64,000 nucleotides of DNA from Breznakia pachnodae (lineage in GTDB: Bacteria > Bacillota_I > Bacilli_A > Erysipelotrichales > Erysipelotrichaceae): the NCBI RefSeq assembly GCF_030814225.1, contig NZ_JAUSUR010000004.1, positions 370,410 through 434,409 of the forward strand, given 5' to 3'. The notes under the pieces are model-generated. The model searched no databases and was not told the DNA's origin. It saw nothing but the letters and a program-made list of their open reading frames with translations. Positions 54,936-64,000 of this stretch are shown here, piece by piece. Position 1 is the stretch's first letter; each line of letters opens with the position of its first letter. The position numbers were made by a program, and so were the translations under genes.

Positions 54936-55250
54936 GTGTCAAAGGAAAGATATAACTATATTCAAGCAGAATCCTATGTTTTAGATGAAGAACATATTTC
55001 ACAGCGCAATGATTATTATGAGTGTTATTATACGCCTCGTGTTGGAACGATTGAATTGATTGTTCCAACACGAGATGGAATATTTGCTCCTACTATTTTT
55101 GAAAAATATCAAAGAAATGAAAAAGCCTTGTTATATCGATGCTGGAAATATATATTAAAATTGTATCAACTAAAAAGTCGTCTTTTTATGACCTATCTTG
55201 TTGGTATCGGTATTTTCAAATTTACTCATTATTCTTGTGTTATTGATTAG
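54936..55250 (+). pseudogene. IS256-type transposase fragment
   Basis: The frame reads YIQAESYVLDEEHISQRNDY, YECYYTPRVGTIELIVPTRD and APTIFEKYQRNEKALLYRCW, the N-terminal third of an IS256-type transposase. The catalytic part is missing. It resembles the degraded copy at 47808-48828. Confidence 0.65.
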
Positions 55251-55439
55251 TTTAATCAAGTGGTTATACAGCCTTTTTCTTTTGAGAATAATATAGATGT
55301 TTTCATCTTCCTTCTCATTCATCTAATTTTTAAAAAGATTATGTTTGTATTGGTTTTGAATCCATTGCTCACTATCATGATAATATCCTTTCCAATCATT
55401 CCTATTCGTTTGAACTAATTAACTCTCTTTTATCGAAAT

Positions 55440-57420
55440 GATTTTGTGGATTAACATTCCAGATGTTAAGGATGATAAAGTTGATGCTATTATGGTTACA
55501 TCTTTTCTCTTTATCAATCAAAATCGTATAATTAATGATTCTTTCTCTAATAATGAATTAACTTTTTTCTCAAAAGAAAGAGACAATCTCATTAAGCGGT
55601 GATTTAGAGAATATATACGACTTGCTGCTTATTTAAATCATGTTTTCCCTGAACTTAAGCTTTTCATTAATTTTTCTATTAAAACAGACAGTTTTTATAA
55701 TTTACTTAAGAAATATAGTGCTGCTAAAGAGATTAAAGAAACTAGGGTTGATGATTTATTCAATACCATTAATTCCAAGCAGAAATTCCGTTCTTTAACT
55801 CAAGCTCATGATTTAAAAACAATCGTCAAACACCCCGCTGGCTATCATTCCGACATTCTATCAAGTGTTATTAAGAATATTATTCATCAAATTGAATTTC
55901 TATCCTCTAAAATAGATGCGATTGAATCTAAAATTAAAAATCATTTCCTTATTATGGACTTTGGACTGAAGTTCATTCCAGGTATTGTTATAGATACTTA
56001 CATATTTTATGATTGCTTTCTTATTTATAAGTAATAAAGACAAGTTTATTATTATTTCTATCGCTGATATGCACAGCTACGATACTACGATCATATATGT
56101 CCATGATAATGCTTAAATAAAGATTTTTCTTCATCCCCTTAATTTTGAACTCACTCACATCTGTAACCCATTTCTCATTTGGTTTTGATGCACTAAAATC
56201 TCTTACTAATAGATTTTCTGCAGTGACTTGTGGAGTATTCTTTTTTGTAGTTACTTCGTTTTGCACGAATAATGTCATGTACACCAAGTAAGATCATAAT
56301 TCGATGTACTTGCTTATAATTGTATTGTTTGTGATTCAATACATTAATCCATTCCGTCATTCTACGATATCCTAATATATGTCCAAAACGCTCATCATAA
56401 TCAAGAATTATATTAGCTAATTCATGGTTTGCGATTTAACCATTTATAGTAACTGCTTCTGGCAATGCCATATACATTGCATAGCCAGTTAATGCTCCAT
56501 CCTTTATCTTCGTGTAATTCTTTAATTGCTAAGTATTGCGGTTCTTGTTTCCCTTTGGCGAATACCGCCTCCTTTCGATTTCCTTCACTTTTTTTAATGC
56601 TATTATCGTTCTTTTTCCAACTTTCGTTCAAGTCGCTTGTTTTCACGACGCAATAACTCTAGCTCATTAAGGTCTTCATCTAACTTGGCTTTACCTCTTC
56701 TATCCTCGAGTCCATTTTCGCCATCTTCTAGGAGTCGTTTTACCATTGATATACTTGTGCATAGGATACATTAAATTCACTTTCTGCATCTTTATAGGAC
56801 TTGTCATGATCAAGACACCATTCTACTATTTTTATACTTTCTTCAAGTGTTGTTTTTCTTCTGCTTTCCGTCATGGAAACTTCTCCTCTAGGATTGTAAT
56901 CCTTTAGTTCTTCATGACTATTATACTTCATTACCCATGTAGTAATTTGACTTATTGATTTAAGTTTATATTTTTCATTAAATCAACTTGCGAACCGTCA
57001 CCATTTAAATACGCTAATACTACTTTCGTTTTAAATTCTTTTGTATAATTGGTGTTGTGTGGGGAAGATATAAACCCTTCTATTCCACTCACTTCATAAA
57101 TTGCCAACCATTTTCGAAATAAAGCACCATCTATTTCTAAAGATGCTGCAATTCTTCTTTGTAATTCATTTCCATTGATGTACCTAAGTACAGCTTGTTC
57201 TCTTTGTTCAGGTATAAACTTATTTTTTCTTCCCATAAGAAAAAATCCCTCCTTTCGTAGTTACAACTTTATATATTTTAGTTGTCTACTCTAGGGGATT
57301 ATATCAACTATGAATGCCCTAATATCTTAAGAAACGCTCTGTGGGCGGGTATCCTTACAATGCTCTTGTCAATTGTGCTAAGAAAGTTACCAACTACATC
57401 TTCTCTATTCATTCTAATCC
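55440..57420 (+). pseudogene. IS110-family transposase, split by an IS3 insertion
   Basis: 55440-56037 reads an IS110 transposase middle section in broken frames (NIPDVKDDKVDAIMVTSFLF, YIRLAAYLNHVFPELK, HPAGYHSDILSSVIKNIIHQ). The C-terminal section returns at about 57311-57420 (GYPYNALVNCAKKVTNY, recalling the IS110 MSKRG-PYLRYAL block). The minus-strand IS3 copy at 56021-57236 lies between them. Confidence 0.6.
56021..57236 (-). pseudogene. IS3-family transposase genes, degraded
   Basis: Minus-strand pieces: OrfA with two HTH parts (56952-57236, REQAVLRYINGNELQRRIAA, and 56740-56931, TTLEESIKIVEWCLDHDKSY), the start of OrfB (56422-56646, LAIKELHEDKGWSINWLCNV) and its rve domain (56021-56287, PNEKWVTDVSEFKI). 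Several shifts break it. Confidence 0.78.
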
Positions 57421-57916
57421 TAATAAAGATTTTATTTTTATAAATTTCATCTTAATAATTATTCCCAGCTACATCTATAGTAGTTTTTTATGTCGTTACG
57501 CTATGTTGTATTTTCTTCATTTCCCTTGACATTCTCATAGTGGTCTCCTTAATTTATTTTATCATTTTTCTATCTTGGTATAGCAACTTTACTTGATTAG
57601 AAAATTCTTTGTTAAATGAGAGACCGTTTTTTTTAATGCAATGATTGAATATTTATCCTTTTCTTTATCACTCCAATCACCTACACAACTATTATTTCGT
57701 AGCAATGGATGGTTTTATTAGTCCATTTTTGATTGAAATTTTATTCTTTTTAAGCTGTTTTTTGATTATCAAATCTCCTTTGTTGTTTATGCCTTTTTAT
57801 TTCTTCAAATTTCTCTAAACATATTCGTTACTCTCTTTCTAAAGTAATATCTATGCCTTATTAAAATTTTCATTTTACTTCTATTTTTTCTGTAATCAAG
57901 CAAAATCTCACATATA

Positions 57917-57946
57917 GAAAAAGAACTCAGCAATTTGCTAAGTTCT
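57917..57946 (-). terminator. terminator of the hcp/DUF438 operon
   Basis: Stem AGAACTTAGCAA/TTGCTGAGTTCT (57922-57946) with five T after it on the minus strand, nine bases after the DUF438 gene. 57421-57916 left of it is AT-rich with no gene recognised. Confidence 0.82.
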
Positions 57947-57954
57947 ATTTTAGA

Positions 57955-59070
57955 TTATTCATTCATCAGTCGTTTTTCACCAGTTATACTTTGAATACCA
58001 CTAATATCTTGGCTTACTTCTACAACTCCTAAATACTCGTCTTGGTTATCATAAATTGCAAAGTATTGAATATATACATACATGCCTTTAAATTTAATCC
58101 AGAAATATTCATGATCTTTTCGTTTTGCTTTAAAATCATCTAAAATTGCTTCCACAACATGTACACTTTGTGGTGGATGGCATAACTTTACTTCTCTTCC
58201 AAGAACTGTAAGAGGACGATCAAACACTCTATGCTTGCCTTGTGATACATAAGCAACCTTATCATTTTTATCTACAAAGGTAATATCCAAAGGTAACACA
58301 TTCAGCACCTTTTCCAGTTCTAATGGTGTTACTTTTCCTGAAGGCAAATTCACATATCCTTCAAATAGAGTTTGAGTAGATATTTCTTCTTCTTGTAAAT
58401 TGATTGCTTCATTATTTTTTATAGCTTTATCCAGTTTGTCCCAAAGTTCATTCGATAAATGTTCTTCCAACATCTGATACAGCACATTATTCTCTTTTGT
58501 AATCATATCCTGAATTCTTTGCTGAACTGCTTTATATAAATTTTCACTGCCATTATGTTCAATTAATGCTGACTGCAGTTCTTTTAATTCATTTCGAATT
58601 TCATTATCTACACCCCACATTACTTGTGGTATTGTCTTTATTTCTACATACTCTAAAAGCGGAAATAGCAATTGTTCCTTCTTTCCATAATGTGCATCTA
58701 CTTTATCATACAGTTCATTCACATATGCCAATGTAATATTATCATTGTTAGCCTTCATAAATGTATCAAGAAACTCATTATCCGCTCTAAAATAATCAAA
58801 AGGATGATTTACTTTACCACTATGAAGTTCTTCAAGATTATCTTGAAATAATGAGGCATGAATATCACATAAACTCATGATTTCTTCAACATTCATTCCT
58901 TCACTCACCAGCTGTTGTTCCATTTGTGCTATCTCAGCACCAGAAACATATTTAAAATCTGCAATAAATTCTTCTTTTACTTTGTCTTCATCTTCACCAT
59001 TATGTAGTCTTAAAATTAAATCTTTTAATTTGTTTACTTTATCATTTTTCTTTCCAAGCATTTCGCTCAT
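57955..59070 (-). CDS. DUF438/hemerythrin-like and PAS domain protein
   Basis: The 371-residue protein has an N-terminal DUF438 region (about 10-80), a hemerythrin-like helical part (about 85-225, NHPFDYFRADNEFLDTFM, AHYGKKEQLLFPLLE) that supplies His and Glu for an iron centre, and a C-terminal PAS domain (about 245-360, PLDITFVDKNDKVAYVSQGK). Such proteins are often near hcp and linked to nitric-oxide or oxygen sensing and iron-sulphur repair. It begins 12 bases after hcp, so both are one operon. GAAGGTG precedes the ATG. Confidence 0.83.
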   Translation of the reverse strand: MSEMLGKKNDKVNKLKDLILRLHNGEDEDKVKEEFIADFKYVSGAEIAQMEQQLVSEGMNVEEIMSLCDIHASLFQDNLEELHSGKVNHPFDYFRADNEFLDTFMKANNDNITLAYVNELYDKVDAHYGKKEQLLFPLLEYVEIKTIPQVMWGVDNEIRNELKELQSALIEHNGSENLYKAVQQRIQDMITKENNVLYQMLEEHLSNELWDKLDKAIKNNEAINLQEEEISTQTLFEGYVNLPSGKVTPLELEKVLNVLPLDITFVDKNDKVAYVSQGKHRVFDRPLTVLGREVKLCHPPQSVHVVEAILDDFKAKRKDHEYFWIKFKGMYVYIQYFAIYDNQDEYLGVVEVSQDISGIQSITGEKRLMNE

Positions 59071-59082
59071 AATTTCACCTTC

Positions 59083-60621
59083 TTATCCAAATGTTGCAAT
59101 ATCCTCTGTGACAGTATTAATTCCACTAATACCATAGTGTTCTACCAAATAGTTAGCAGTAGTTTCACTCAAGTATCCTGGTAATGTTGGTCCTACTTTG
59201 ATATCTTTAATCCCTAAATGCAACAATGACAGTAATACAATAATCGCTTTTTGTTCATACCATGCAATATTAAATGAAATTGGTAATTCATTAATATCAT
59301 TCAGTTCAAACACTTCTTTTAGTTTCATTGCAACTACTACCCATGAATAGGAATCATTACATTGTCCTGCATCTAAAACTCTAGGAATTCCATTAATATC
59401 TTTCAATTGTAGTTTATTATAACGATACTTTGCACAACCTGAAGTCAATATAATCGTATCGTCCTTCAACGTTCTTGCGAACTCTTCATAATAACCACGA
59501 TCCTTTTTTCTACCATCACAACCACTCATAACTACAAATTTACGAATTGATCCATTTTTGATATTTTCTACTACAACATCTGCTAATGCTAATACCTGAT
59601 TGTGTGCAAATCCTCCGGTGATTTCACCATTCTCAATTTCTTGAGGAACCTGACATAATTTAGCCTGTTCAATTACTTCACTGAAATCTTTGCTTCCAAC
59701 TGCTAATTCTTTTATTCTTTTAAATCCTGGATAATCACAATTTCCTGTTGCATATGTTTTATCTACATAACTTGCATTTGCCTTTGGTGGAACAATACAG
59801 TTCGTAGTGAAGATAATTGGTCCATGAAATGTTTCAAACTCACTAGTTTGTTTCCACCATGCATTACCATAATTTCCAACTAAATGTGTATATTTTTTTA
59901 GTTTTGGATAATAATGTGCCGGAAGCATTTCACTATGTGTATAAATATCAACTCCACTATCTTTACTTTGTTCAAGCAATTGTTCAATGTCATTCAAGTC
60001 ATGACCTGACACTAGAATCCCTGGACGATTACCTACACCAATATTAACCTTTGTTATTTCTGGATTTCCATATGCAGTTGTATTGGTCTTATCTAAAAGT
60101 TCCATTACTTTAACTCCATAGTATCCACACTTATCACTGACTTCAAGTAACACATCTAACTCTTTTACATCATTAATAGTGGCTAATACATCTACTAAAA
60201 AGTTATGAATTTCGTTGTCTTCATATCCTAAATGAATTGCATGTGAATGATATGCACTTATCCCCATCAAACCTCCCATGATTAATGATTTTAATGCATT
60301 CAAATCCTCATTTGCTTCATAGTATGGTGTAACATCTTCTTTTTTTGTATATGACTTTGCAATCAGTAACTGTTTACGAATGCTTTCATGATTAAAATTA
60401 GCATTTGTGATTAGTTTAAACATACTGTTCATAATAAATCGCTTTTCTTCCAGTTTATCCTCTTTATCATCGTTAATCTGTAATGATAAAACTTTAAGAT
60501 ATTCTTTTAACTCATCCATAAGATTTGCTAGTTCACTATCCTTACCACAAACTCCTCGAACAGTACAAGCCTTATTTGCCACTGTTTCTTCACATTGATT
60601 ACAATACATTGCTGTTTTCAT
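59083..60621 (-). CDS. hcp: hydroxylamine reductase (hybrid-cluster protein)
   Basis: The 512-residue enzyme has the N-terminal cysteine cluster ([20 protein letters not shown]) for the iron-sulphur centre, and the hybrid-cluster ligands later: a HDLND region (about residue 215), GHSEML-like THSEMLP (about 240), [14 protein letters not shown] and [17 protein letters not shown] motifs with SGCAKYRYN and DAGQCND. It reduces nitric oxide or hydroxylamine and helps in nitrosative stress. Length is close to the family (about 540). I start at the second ATG, which gives the usual [12 protein letters not shown]. The ribosome binding site (GGAG) lies within a hairpin. Confidence 0.93.
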   Translation of the reverse strand: MKTAMYCNQCEETVANKACTVRGVCGKDSELANLMDELKEYLKVLSLQINDDKEDKLEEKRFIMNSMFKLITNANFNHESIRKQLLIAKSYTKKEDVTPYYEANEDLNALKSLIMGGLMGISAYHSHAIHLGYEDNEIHNFLVDVLATINDVKELDVLLEVSDKCGYYGVKVMELLDKTNTTAYGNPEITKVNIGVGNRPGILVSGHDLNDIEQLLEQSKDSGVDIYTHSEMLPAHYYPKLKKYTHLVGNYGNAWWKQTSEFETFHGPIIFTTNCIVPPKANASYVDKTYATGNCDYPGFKRIKELAVGSKDFSEVIEQAKLCQVPQEIENGEITGGFAHNQVLALADVVVENIKNGSIRKFVVMSGCDGRKKDRGYYEEFARTLKDDTIILTSGCAKYRYNKLQLKDINGIPRVLDAGQCNDSYSWVVVAMKLKEVFELNDINELPISFNIAWYEQKAIIVLLSLLHLGIKDIKVGPTLPGYLSETTANYLVEHYGISGINTVTEDIATFG

Positions 60622-60624
60622 AAA

Positions 60625-60671
60625 AAATAACATCTCCTTTATAGGTATACTATAAACCTGAGATGTTATTT
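60625..60671 (-). promoter_or_regulatory. hairpin between the Crp/Fnr gene and hcp, covering the hcp ribosome binding site
   Basis: Perfect 12-base arms AAATAACATCTC and GAGATGTTATTT (60660-60671 and 60625-60636 on the minus strand) enclose 23 bases with an AGGT/ACCT inner pairing. The right arm contains GGAG of hcp and is followed by T before the ATG. It could be a leaky terminator of the regulator gene or a translational or protein-bound control element. Confidence 0.55.
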
Positions 60672-60693
60672 AATATGTGATAATTCCGACATT

Positions 60694-61326
60694 TTAAAAA
60701 TAATCTTTATTCAATATATATTCTTGTTTATTAGCTTTTATAATCCCTTCTTTTTCCATCAAATGGATTTCCCTAGATAAACTACTACGGTTTACACACA
60801 AGTACTCTGCCAGTTGTGTTTTATTAAAAGGAAGCTTTATGATATGTGAGCGCTGTTTGATATGATAAAAATTCAACACTTCATACAATCGCTCCTTGAC
60901 TGTATTTTTATTGAGACACTCCAGTTTATGAGTTAAAAAGGTATTTTTAGTAGAAAGAATACGAATTAAATTTTCTAGCACTTTTTTAGGAAATTCAAAC
61001 ATTGCTTCTTTTGTGATATAGACAACCTTTAATTCTTTCATAGCAATGATATCAAATGGTGAAATATGATCTTCACCTAATGCGACTGACTCAGCAAACA
61101 TTTCTCCTTCCTCTAAAAGTGTCACCAGTTTCTTGTTTCCTCCAATATCATAACTACAGATTTCTAAGTTACCTTCAAGAATAATAAATACATCTTGAAT
61201 CGAATCCCCAATATGAAACAATACTTCGTTTCTTTTAAAATGTTTCACAATCACTTTTGGCGAAATCAACTCTAATTCCTGTGCATTGACACCATTAAAT
61301 AATTCAATATCTTGCAATCTTTCCAT
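60694..61326 (-). CDS. Crp/Fnr-family regulator, probable hcp activator
   Basis: The 210-residue protein has a cNMP-type sensor domain (about 5-120, LFHIGDSIQDVFIILEGNLE), a long dimer helix (about 125-145) and a C-terminal HTH (about 155-205, FNKTQLAEYLCVNRSSLSREI). It lacks the N-terminal Fnr cysteine cluster, so it is closer to HcpR-type than to Fnr. Lying directly before hcp, it likely controls it. GAGG precedes the ATG. Confidence 0.87.
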   Translation of the reverse strand: MERLQDIELFNGVNAQELELISPKVIVKHFKRNEVLFHIGDSIQDVFIILEGNLEICSYDIGGNKKLVTLLEEGEMFAESVALGEDHISPFDIIAMKELKVVYITKEAMFEFPKKVLENLIRILSTKNTFLTHKLECLNKNTVKERLYEVLNFYHIKQRSHIIKLPFNKTQLAEYLCVNRSSLSREIHLMEKEGIIKANKQEYILNKDYF

Positions 61327-61375
61327 AATGCCTCACTTTCCACTTTAGTATATCATGAAATAATATATATATATT

Positions 61376-61613
61376 TTAAGACTCTGAGTCAAAGATTATC
61401 TTTCCTTTTCCTCCACAATACTTAGTTGTTTCATCAATAATCTTATTTGCCGCTTCAAGTAATTGTGAATGAGAAGTTACTTCATTACCTTGAACAACAT
61501 AAAAGACATTTTTAGTTTGATCTGTCACTTTTGTATTTTCTGTCTGTCTGACTTCAAGTTTACAAATTACATCATCCGCATCATCTACATATGCGTACTC
61601 TTCCTACCTGTTC
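61376..61613 (-). pseudogene. B3/B4 tRNA-binding-domain-like protein, C-terminal remnant
   Basis: About 78 codons read to a stop with CKLEVRQTENTKVTDQTKNV and a closing DETTKYCGGKGK, resembling the end of B3/B4 domain (PheRS-beta-like) proteins. A stop lies directly upstream and the start is missing. Confidence 0.5.
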
Positions 61614-61722
61614 TTGACAATGAAAGGCTACACTAGTATCTAACTTCTCTAAAGGGATAATGAGAGGGACCATCATTAAAGGTATAAGGTCTTTTTTATA
61701 ATATACTAATCTTCACTATTTA

Positions 61723-61973
61723 ATGAAGTTAGATGATTTAGGGGTTACGATTTTTCAGTCTAAAAAGCAAACCGTTATAACAATACATGCTGTTAAAATT
61801 TCTTTTCTCACTTGATAAGTGAATCTATTGAACTTAATGTCTCTGCGAGCGAAGAAAAATTAATCAAACAGATAAACGATTATATACAAAGGTATAGTAA
61901 TTATCATCCTCAGGAAAAATTAAACGATATGACTCTCATTGAATTTAAGGATTTATGCCTTTTAAATCTATAA
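61723..61973 (+). pseudogene. IS3-family OrfB C-terminal remnant
   Basis: Two plus-strand frames (LDDLGVTIFQSKKQ..., then ESIELNVSASEEKLIKQIND and EKLNDMTLIEF) match the end of an IS3 rve transposase, with a shift near 61815. No terminal repeats were found. Confidence 0.5.
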
Positions 61974-62165
61974 GTTTTTATTTTCTATCCACTTAACTTG
62001 ATTCTTGACATAATCTAATACTTTAATAAACAATATTTTTCTTACTCACTCCATGTACAATTCTATAGGACTTAGGCAATAAACAACAAGGGCTTCTCTG
62101 CATCACATAGCGCCAAAAGAGGAGGAGTGCATTAATTTTCGTATTTAGTATCGTCACTTAACTCG

Positions 62166-62322
62166 TTAAACAAAATAATTATTCTTCATTTTAGAGCGTA
62201 TCTTCCAATACATTGAAGTTTCTAACTTAATCTTTAAAATCAACACATTTGTTTTCACTTCCTTAATAAAACTATAATTCACAATATAACTTTTCTGAGA
62301 ACGAGTAAATAAACTACGGCTT
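62166..62322 (-). pseudogene. LytTR-domain regulator, C-terminal remnant
   Basis: One minus-strand frame reads TRSQKSYIVNYSFIKEVKTN and IKLETSMYWKI to a stop, the DNA-binding end of a LytTR response regulator. The rest is gone. Confidence 0.45.
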
Positions 62323-62368
62323 AATTAATCATATAATACTTCCAAGATTGAATAGAGATGTAGCAATC

Positions 62369-62448
62369 TGATAATGCTACTATGTAAAGTGACAATTTTG
62401 GCTTATCCTATTGCATCATAATTGGCACGTCTTATATTGACATTATTG
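62369..62448. mobile_element. 80-bp IS21 derivative consisting of two joined ends
   Basis: It begins TGATAATGCTACTATG (identical to the right end of the IS21 copy at 43182, inverted) and continues with TTTTGGCTTATCCTATTGCA to CATTATTG, which matches the left end at 40993, inverted. The genes between are deleted. Confidence 0.65.
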
Positions 62449-62478
62449 AAATTCCTGCTTTATATCTTCATTTTTTTG

Positions 62479-62643
62479 TTATTTATAATGAAACATTAAC
62501 ACCTTTATCTCTTTACCATTAATTGGTTTTTGAATATTATAATGCAATGTTCGTACTTCAAATGCAACAAGTGCAAATTCTTTTTTTAGAAGTTTGTCGC
62601 TGTAAAAAACAAATAAAACTATGCAAAATGAGATAACAACAAC
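62479..62643 (-). pseudogene. small membrane-segment gene remnant
   Basis: 54 codons ending in a stop code a hydrophobic stretch (AVVVISFCIVLFVFY) and a soluble tail (EFALVAFEVRTLHYNIQK). There is no start with a ribosome binding site; a stop lies directly upstream. It is probably a decayed gene end. Confidence 0.25.
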
Positions 62644-62721
62644 AGCGCATTACCTATAGTTATTTGCTATAATACCAAATTGCAACTTCCCCAAGCTGTT
62701 CCGATGTTATACCCAATTCCT

Positions 62722-63087
62722 TTATTTCAATTCATATTTTTCTATTGTGTATTTATCGTAATATTCACAATCAGGAGTAGCTAATTTGACACCTTCATCT
62801 GTCACTCTTCCACCATGATTTTTGTTTCTTTTATCATAATAATACATAATAAAACCAACGTTTTTTTTATCTTCTTCATTCAATCCAATATAAACCCAAA
62901 TTTCAACTTCATCATCTTCTATATAAACTATAGGTAAATCTATATCAGTTAATTCGGTTTTTGAAAATTTAAATCCTTCTTCCTTTAAATTAAGGAAAAT
63001 ATTCGAAGGTTCTTTATGTTTTTTTTCACAACCAACAATCACTATTAGAGAAACAGCCAACAATCCAATTATCTTTTTCAATTTCAT
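62722..63087 (-). CDS. small lipoprotein of unknown function
   Basis: The 121-residue protein has a lipoprotein signal (KIIGLLAVSLIVIVGC) with the modified Cys at about residue 20. The remaining 100 residues form a small soluble domain (DDEVEIWVYIGLNEEDKKNV) that I do not recognise. I start at the ATG preceded by GAAAGA; a TTG five codons upstream is the alternative. It is flanked by gene remnants. Confidence 0.65.
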   Translation of the reverse strand: MKLKKIIGLLAVSLIVIVGCEKKHKEPSNIFLNLKEEGFKFSKTELTDIDLPIVYIEDDEVEIWVYIGLNEEDKKNVGFIMYYYDKRNKNHGGRVTDEGVKLATPDCEYYDKYTIEKYELK

Positions 63088-63199
63088 ACCTCTTTCTTTC
63101 AATATTTTTTTATGATATCCATAATACTATTTTGTCAGTTTCTAGTATAATAGAGCAACTTTAACAACTAAAATAATGTTGTGTGTTTTACTTCAACTT

Positions 63200-63760
63200 A
63201 AAATGAATAAACGAATGCAATTGACCTGAAAACGTCTGACTTATCCATCAACAAGTTAAAACTTCGCTACGCTTATATTTGCTTACCCATTAAATAATGG
63301 AAATCTCTTAAGGTTATAATACCAGCTCTCACTAACGTGCTTTGGATTTTCACTCAAGACAGAGTTCATAAGTGCTTCGCAGTTTCACTCACCACCCACA
63401 GTATTTCTCTTTCTTTTCGCAAAACCTTCTTCATATTGAATCATAACATCTTACAACAGTTCCACTACCATTCAGGCCTGCTAGTTCGCATAGGGTTTTC
63501 CCTAATAATTTACTCCATATGTAACTTTACAATTTTACACTTGATTTTGCTTACCACTCAGTTGAACACTTAGTGATTAGGTGTAATTATCCCCTTTAAG
63601 ATTGTTGTGTTCTCAAACTTTTATCTAGTCTTCCTTTATTCTTGTATAACTTTCGTTTATTATACATAATCTACTGTACGACTACTTGTCACATAAAAAG
63701 GTAGAATTAAGCTTGTCCCACCCTCATGCATTTTACTGTGTCTAAGTTTGTCCAACTTCT
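63200..63760 (-). other. unexplained non-coding stretch, possibly a structured RNA
   Basis: No credible frame is present, yet composition is less AT-rich than the surroundings. On the minus strand it contains repeated purine-rich motifs such as GAGTGAAACTGCGAAGC, GAGTGAAAATCC and GGGAAAACCC. This resembles the 5' domain of a group II intron or another large structured RNA. No intron reverse transcriptase or 3' end follows. The assignment is not secure. I see nothing in 63761-64000. Confidence 0.25.
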
Positions 63761-64000
63761 TTGCTCCAACTTACTTTCTTCTATTTAAAGTAAAATCTCT
63801 ATACGACCATTAAGTTAACTTCATTAGAATTTTTAATATTATTTTATACTAATTAGTATATCTTTGCAAGTTCTATTGTGAATTGGTTAGTGTAAAATAA
63901 GTGTAGAATTGAAAAAAGTGATATATCCTTATAAAATTAAGTTCGACAAAAAACAATTTTAAATGAATGGTATATATCACATGAACATTTTATCACATTT

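Noticed and set aside
63200..63760. rRNA gene fragment
   Set aside because: None of the highly conserved 16S or 23S blocks could be recognised.

Overview
The window is an AT-rich chromosomal segment of a low-GC Gram-positive bacterium. Support comes from a glmS ribozyme ahead of glmS, strong GGAGG ribosome binding sites, sortase-type C-termini, ECF and Crp/Fnr regulators, and IS21, IS3, IS30, IS110 and IS256 insertion sequences. The hcp/DUF438 pair, Mga-like regulation and surface-protein style suggest an anaerobic gut Firmicute, perhaps of the Erysipelotrichia; that placement is inference.

Layout. 0-6 kb: the 5' end of glmS with its self-cleaving ribozyme, an MBL-fold protein, an AI-2E-type membrane protein, a thioredoxin/GNAT-like protein, a secreted beta-helix surface protein and a CmpB-like membrane protein. 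6.4-27.5 kb: one apparent leftward operon of eight genes over about 21 kb. In transcription order they are a soluble bactofilin, a lipoprotein, a membrane-anchored bactofilin, a signal peptidase I, an ECF sigma factor with a membrane segment and an outside domain, a 4661-residue wall-anchored protein (RCC1 repeats, MucBP-like domain, 27 DUF11-like repeats), a small membrane protein and an internalin-like LRR protein. A divergent surface protein follows at 27.7-30 kb.

The central observation is that the operon and both flanking surface-protein genes carry the same ECF-like promoter: TGAAC, then 17 bases, then C(G/A)(A/T)CT. I propose that the membrane-tethered sigma factor controls its own operon and the two neighbours, forming a surface-assembly regulon in which bactofilins give position, the dedicated signal peptidase gives export and the giant protein is the product.

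30-43 kb is accessory DNA: a GIY-YIG protein with an XRE regulator, a possible type I toxin, a three-gene membrane cassette including a 45-residue protein, then an integrated element. That element begins at a tRNA 3'-end fragment (34.15 kb) and holds a SEFIR-domain defence protein between the att-like site and the integrase, then a frameshifted immA, an XRE repressor, a DNA methyltransferase, a RhuM-Fic protein and an intact IS21-type element. 43-48.8 kb holds gene remnants and a tandem array of about eleven small-RNA-like units, each with a hairpin and T-run, two of them clear paralogues, followed by dead IS30 and IS256 transposases.

49-54.7 kb carries an Mga-like regulator and a three-gene operon (M20 peptidase, YitT protein, permease). 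54.9-57.5 kb is an IS graveyard with an IS3 copy nested in an IS110 copy. 58-61.3 kb is a nitrosative-stress locus (Crp/Fnr regulator, hcp, DUF438-PAS protein) with a long hairpin that covers the hcp ribosome binding site. The last 2.7 kb holds gene remnants, an 80-bp IS21 deletion derivative, a lipoprotein gene and an unexplained, possibly structured non-coding stretch.
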